DNA of 6,529 nucleotides from Candidatus Omnitrophota bacterium. Lineage in GTDB: Bacteria > Verrucomicrobiota > Verrucomicrobiia > Limisphaerales > UBA1319. Below, piece by piece: positions 3,843 to 6,529 of the stretch. Within the stretch, counting starts at the first letter, position 1; every line of letters starts with the position of its first letter. The stretch is taken from NCBI GenBank assembly GCA_023473405.1, contig JAMCZD010000242.1:1-6529 (forward strand), given 5' to 3'. Position numbers and translations under genes: made by a program. The notes beneath the pieces are model-generated. The model did not search any database, had not been told where the DNA came from, and saw only the letters and a list, made by a program, of their open reading frames with translations.

Positions 3843-6529
3843 ATGAAAATCAAGCTCCTGCAACCCGGCATCGGGTTACTCCTGGCCTTTAGCTCCTGTG
3901 TCCCATGCCTGGCTGACACCCTCTACGTCAGCACCAACGGGAACGACCTTTTGCCCGGTACGAATTGGACAAACGCCAAACGGACCGTAAGCGCCGCGAT
4001 CGGCATTGCCACAGGCGGGGACGAGATCTGGGTGGCGCAAGGGACCTATGCTGGGCACGTGACCTTGAAACCCGCGCTCACACTCTACGGCGGCTTCGCC
4101 GGCTCCGAGATCACTCGCGACCAGCGCAACTGGACCAACCATCTCTCGGTCATTTGGGGGACGACGAACAAGGCGGTCGTCACTATTACCAACGCCGGCC
4201 CTGCCACTCGCCTGGATGGCTTTACCATCGGCGGCGGCAACGGGATTCACGGCGGCGGCATCGCGATGGTGGGCTCGGGGCCGATCATCGCCAACAACAC
4301 CATCCGCAACAACATCACCGACGGCGCCGGGGCCGGCATCAGTATTTGGGGATTCAACCTCGTGAGCAGCACCGAAGCCTATTTCCCGGTCATCACGAAC
4401 AACGTCATTGCTGATAACCAATCCATCAACGACGAGGGCGATGGTGCCGGGATTGCCGTGGTCGGTTCATCGCCGCTGATCGCGTGGAACGTAATCGCGC
4501 GCAACACGGCAACACGCAATGGTGGCGGCATCGCCTGTTGGCGGCACTCGATCCCGATCATCGCCAATAACCTCATCGAGGCGAACTCGGCCAGTTACGA
4601 CGAGCTCACCGTAAGCGAGGGGGGTGGCGGGATATTCGCCTCGGCGACCGACCTGGACGGTCGTCCGATTGACGGCGCCATTAGCGCGCCGACCATCATC
4701 AACAATGTCATTGCGGCCAACGGCGGACGATACGGCGGCGGCATTACGGTCATCGATTCGCGGCTCGGCGCGGCAACCATTGCCAACAACACCATTGTCG
4801 CCAACAACGGCGCCGGGATTTACTGGGCAAACACGTGGCCCACCAATAACAACAATATTGTCGCCTTCAACACGATGGGTTTTGAACGCGGCATCGCGGG
4901 CATCAGTGACGCTGATATCCGCTTCAACAATGTCTATGGCAACGCCGTTCTCGGCGCGTCCGCAAATTACGTGGGCACCGCGGATCGCACCGTCACCGGA
5001 GGCAACTTATCCGCCGACCCGAAGTTCGCCAACGGCGCCATCGGCGATTTCCATTTGCAGCCCGACTCGCCATGTGTGGACGCCGGCTCGACCGCGTTGG
5101 TGGAATTGGGGCAATCGGACATTGACCGCCAGCCTCGAATTCAGGGGAAGGCGGTAGATATGGGCGCCGACGAATCGGCGGGCACGACCTGGAACGTGCC
5201 GACCCCGATCATCCACGTCAATCCCGCCGGCGATGACACCGATGGACTGACCTGGGCCACAGCGAAGAAGAGCATTGCGGGCGGCCTCGGCGCCGCCCTG
5301 GCCACCGGCGGCGAAGTCTGGGTGGCCGAGGGAACGTATCTCGAACACATCATGCCCCCGGCGTTTGTGTATCTCTACGGCGGATTCGCGGGCAACGAAA
5401 CCAACCGGACCGCGCGCAATCCGGCGGCGAATCCGGCGGTCATCGATGGCAGCGGAACTCCCCAGGTGGTTTATTACCGTAATGCCGGTTATCGAGTCAG
5501 TGCCTTGGACGGGTTCACCTTGCAGAATGGAGGCGTCTACACCGCAGGCTACATCCTACACCCCGACCTAACCAATCGTTTCGGCGGGCGAGGCGGCGCG
5601 GTTTATTGCCGAGTCAGCGCGCCGGTCATTGCGAACAACAACCTCCAGACCAATTCCATTGGCAGTCCTTTTAATGTGTTCGAGTCCTTTGGCGGCGCCA
5701 TTTACTGTTACCTGGGTCACGTCGAGATCACGGGCAACGCGTTCATCGAAAATGAAGTCCTTAACAAGGAAGATGGCGCCGGCGGCGGCATTTATTGCAA
5801 CGAATCCATGGCGACTATCGAAGATAATGTGTTCAGCCGGAACCATGCGCATGATGGGGCCGCCATTTACGGGACGCTGTCGCCGTTGCTCGTTGCCCGC
5901 AACACCATCGAGAGCAACGCGCTTTATAGTTACTATCCTTACCAGGGCTCAAGTTATGGCGCGCTCACCTTCTCCTTCGTTTCCAACCTGGTGGTGGAAG
6001 CCAATACGGTCCGGGGCAACGTGGCGGTCTTTGGCGGCGGCATCTGTTTGAATAGCTGCCTCGCCTCCCGCGTTCACAACAACCTGGTCCTCGATAATCT
6101 TGCTTACGATTTCAGCGGGTTTGGCGGAGGCGGTATGGGCGGCGGCATTTATTGCATGGTCAATGTCAATTCCACCACCGATACCATCATTGCCAACAAT
6201 ACCCTCGTGGGAAATAACGCGCCTGCCTCATTCCTGGGCGACATGGGCGGGGCCATTGCCATCACTCTCATGACGAACAAGCTGATCCTCGCCAACAATA
6301 TCGTGGCCTCCAATTCATCCGGCATCTGGCGCGATTGGCGGACCACCATCATGCCTGTGCTGCAAAACAATTGCGTGAACAACATCAATCACAACGACTA
6401 TAACAACCTTTCGGCGGACCCTACCGACATCCAATCCAATCCCCAGTTTGTCAACCGTGAGTCCGCCGACTTCCACCTGGCCGCTTCCTCCCCCTGCATC
6501 GACGCGGGCACCATCTCGAACGCGCCCGC
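3843..6529 (+). CDS. Secreted right-handed parallel beta-helix protein with two homologous units (3' end outside window)
   Basis: The frame is open for 895 codons and leaves the window. Residues 1-24 are a signal peptide (MKIKLLQPGIGLLLAF..., probable cleavage after CLA), so the product is exported. Unit 1 (about 26-443) opens with LYVSTNGND, then DEIWVAQGTY, LYGGFAGSE and LDGFTIGGG. Unit 2 (from about 456) opens with IIHVNPAGDD, then GEVWVAEGTY, LYGGFAGNE and LDGFTLQNGG. Each unit carries about eight helix rungs of the type IIANNTIRNN, with asparagine ladders, and repeated GGGI segments. Each ends with a SADP...F, DFHL, SPC(V/I)DAG closing motif. This fold occurs in polysaccharide lyases, sugar epimerases and surface adhesins; I see no clear catalytic set, so function stays open. 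There is no close Shine-Dalgarno sequence (the nearest, GAGG, is about 25 bases upstream). The start is chosen because it places the signal peptide correctly. Confidence 0.9.
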   Translation, partial: MKIKLLQPGIGLLLAFSSCVPCLADTLYVSTNGNDLLPGTNWTNAKRTVSAAIGIATGGDEIWVAQGTYAGHVTLKPALTLYGGFAGSEITRDQRNWTNHLSVIWGTTNKAVVTITNAGPATRLDGFTIGGGNGIHGGGIAMVGSGPIIANNTIRNNITDGAGAGISIWGFNLVSSTEAYFPVITNNVIADNQSINDEGDGAGIAVVGSSPLIAWNVIARNTATRNGGGIACWRHSIPIIANNLIEANSASYDELTVSEGGGGIFASATDLDGRPIDGAISAPTIINNVIAANGGRYGGGITVIDSRLGAATIANNTIVANNGAGIYWANTWPTNNNNIVAFNTMGFERGIAGISDADIRFNNVYGNAVLGASANYVGTADRTVTGGNLSADPKFANGAIGDFHLQPDSPCVDAGSTALVELGQSDIDRQPRIQGKAVDMGADESAGTTWNVPTPIIHVNPAGDDTDGLTWATAKKSIAGGLGAALATGGEVWVAEGTYLEHIMPPAFVYLYGGFAGNETNRTARNPAANPAVIDGSGTPQVVYYRNAGYRVSALDGFTLQNGGVYTAGYILHPDLTNRFGGRGGAVYCRVSAPVIANNNLQTNSIGSPFNVFESFGGAIYCYLGHVEITGNAFIENEVLNKEDGAGGGIYCNESMATIEDNVFSRNHAHDGAAIYGTLSPLLVARNTIESNALYSYYPYQGSSYGALTFSFVSNLVVEANTVRGNVAVFGGGICLNSCLASRVHNNLVLDNLAYDFSGFGGGGMGGGIYCMVNVNSTTDTIIANNTLVGNNAPASFLGDMGGAIAITLMTNKLILANNIVASNSSGIWRDWRTTIMPVLQNNCVNNINHNDYNNLSADPTDIQSNPQFVNRESADFHLAASSPCIDAGTISNAP
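3918..5171 (+). repeat. Beta-helix unit 1 of an internal protein duplication
   Basis: This covers residues about 26-443 of the beta-helix protein. Its opening, central rungs and closing motif (DFHLQPDSPCVDAG, then DIDRQPRIQG and VDMGADES) are mirrored in order by unit 2. The similarity is clear in protein but not as long DNA identity, so the duplication is old. Confidence 0.75.
5208..6529 (+). repeat. Beta-helix unit 2 of an internal protein duplication (continues past window)
   Basis: This covers residues about 456-895. It repeats the order of unit 1: opening strand, WVAEGTY, YLYGGFAGNE, LDGFT, about eight asparagine-rich rungs, then SNPQF and DFHLAASSPCIDAG at the window end. The coding triplets for GGGIYC recur exactly at 5781-5799 and 6138-6156. 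More units may follow outside the window. Confidence 0.75.

Noticed and set aside
3543..3863. 106-codon minus-strand frame in the divergent intergenic region
   Set aside because: No domain, no upstream ribosome binding site that stands out, and overlap with the beta-helix start. I cannot support it as a gene, though a degraded one is possible.
3843..3914. Lipoprotein signal for the beta-helix protein (cysteine at residue 19)
   Set aside because: The residues before the cysteine (AFSS) fit the lipobox poorly, while CLA followed by D at 24/25 is a good signal peptidase I site.
3876..4421. 181-codon minus-strand frame opposite the beta-helix start
   Set aside because: The plus-strand frame has a signal peptide and regular beta-helix repeats. 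The antisense frame is a by-product of its GC-rich repeated codons.

Overview
The window reads as bacterial accessory DNA, moderately GC-rich, from a polysaccharide-using organism. The secreted GH2 enzyme with an extra N-terminal sandwich domain and the very large secreted beta-helix protein (openings such as YVSTNGND and LYGGFAG) resemble proteins of the PVC group, especially Verrucomicrobiota. That placement is an impression from protein style, not a phylogenetic result.

Layout. (1) Positions 1-2346, minus strand: the first 782 codons of a secreted glycoside hydrolase family 2 enzyme (beta-mannosidase-like). It runs off the left edge; signal peptide, an extra jelly-roll-like domain, the GH2 domains and both catalytic glutamates are visible. 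(2) 2347-2555: a 209-nt gap with a good ribosome binding site for GH2, two operator-like inverted repeats and a possible hairpin terminator. (3) 2556-3546, minus strand: a tight chain of overlapping reading frames. In transcription order these are a 27-codon remnant, a ribbon-helix-helix antitoxin, a PIN-domain toxin gene broken by an internal deletion and frame change, and a DUF2721 membrane protein. (4) 3547-3842: a divergent intergenic region with no convincing gene. (5) 3843-6529, plus strand: the start of a secreted right-handed parallel beta-helix protein made of two homologous units of about 430 residues, running off the right edge.

The most interesting part is the toxin-antitoxin segment. 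It is bracketed by two 29-bp direct repeats (26/29 identical), both versions of the first codons of the DUF2721 gene (MKFRELVSVL and MKFKELVSVL). The stop codon of the broken toxin gene lies inside the DUF2721 start. This looks like a module inserted at, or recombined into, the 5' end of that gene. In addition, 28 bp of the toxin remnant recur exactly, inverted, at the extreme left edge of the window, where they form the last visible codons of GH2. That is either a second copy of the toxin gene or its debris just outside the window, or a chimeric assembly join.

The two outer genes may both serve extracellular polysaccharide breakdown, but nothing in the sequence ties them to one substrate or one regulon. 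I see no RNA genes, CRISPR arrays or transposase genes. I do not see a clear new defence or metabolic system; the candidate novelty is the architecture of the decayed, repeat-flanked toxin-antitoxin insertion.
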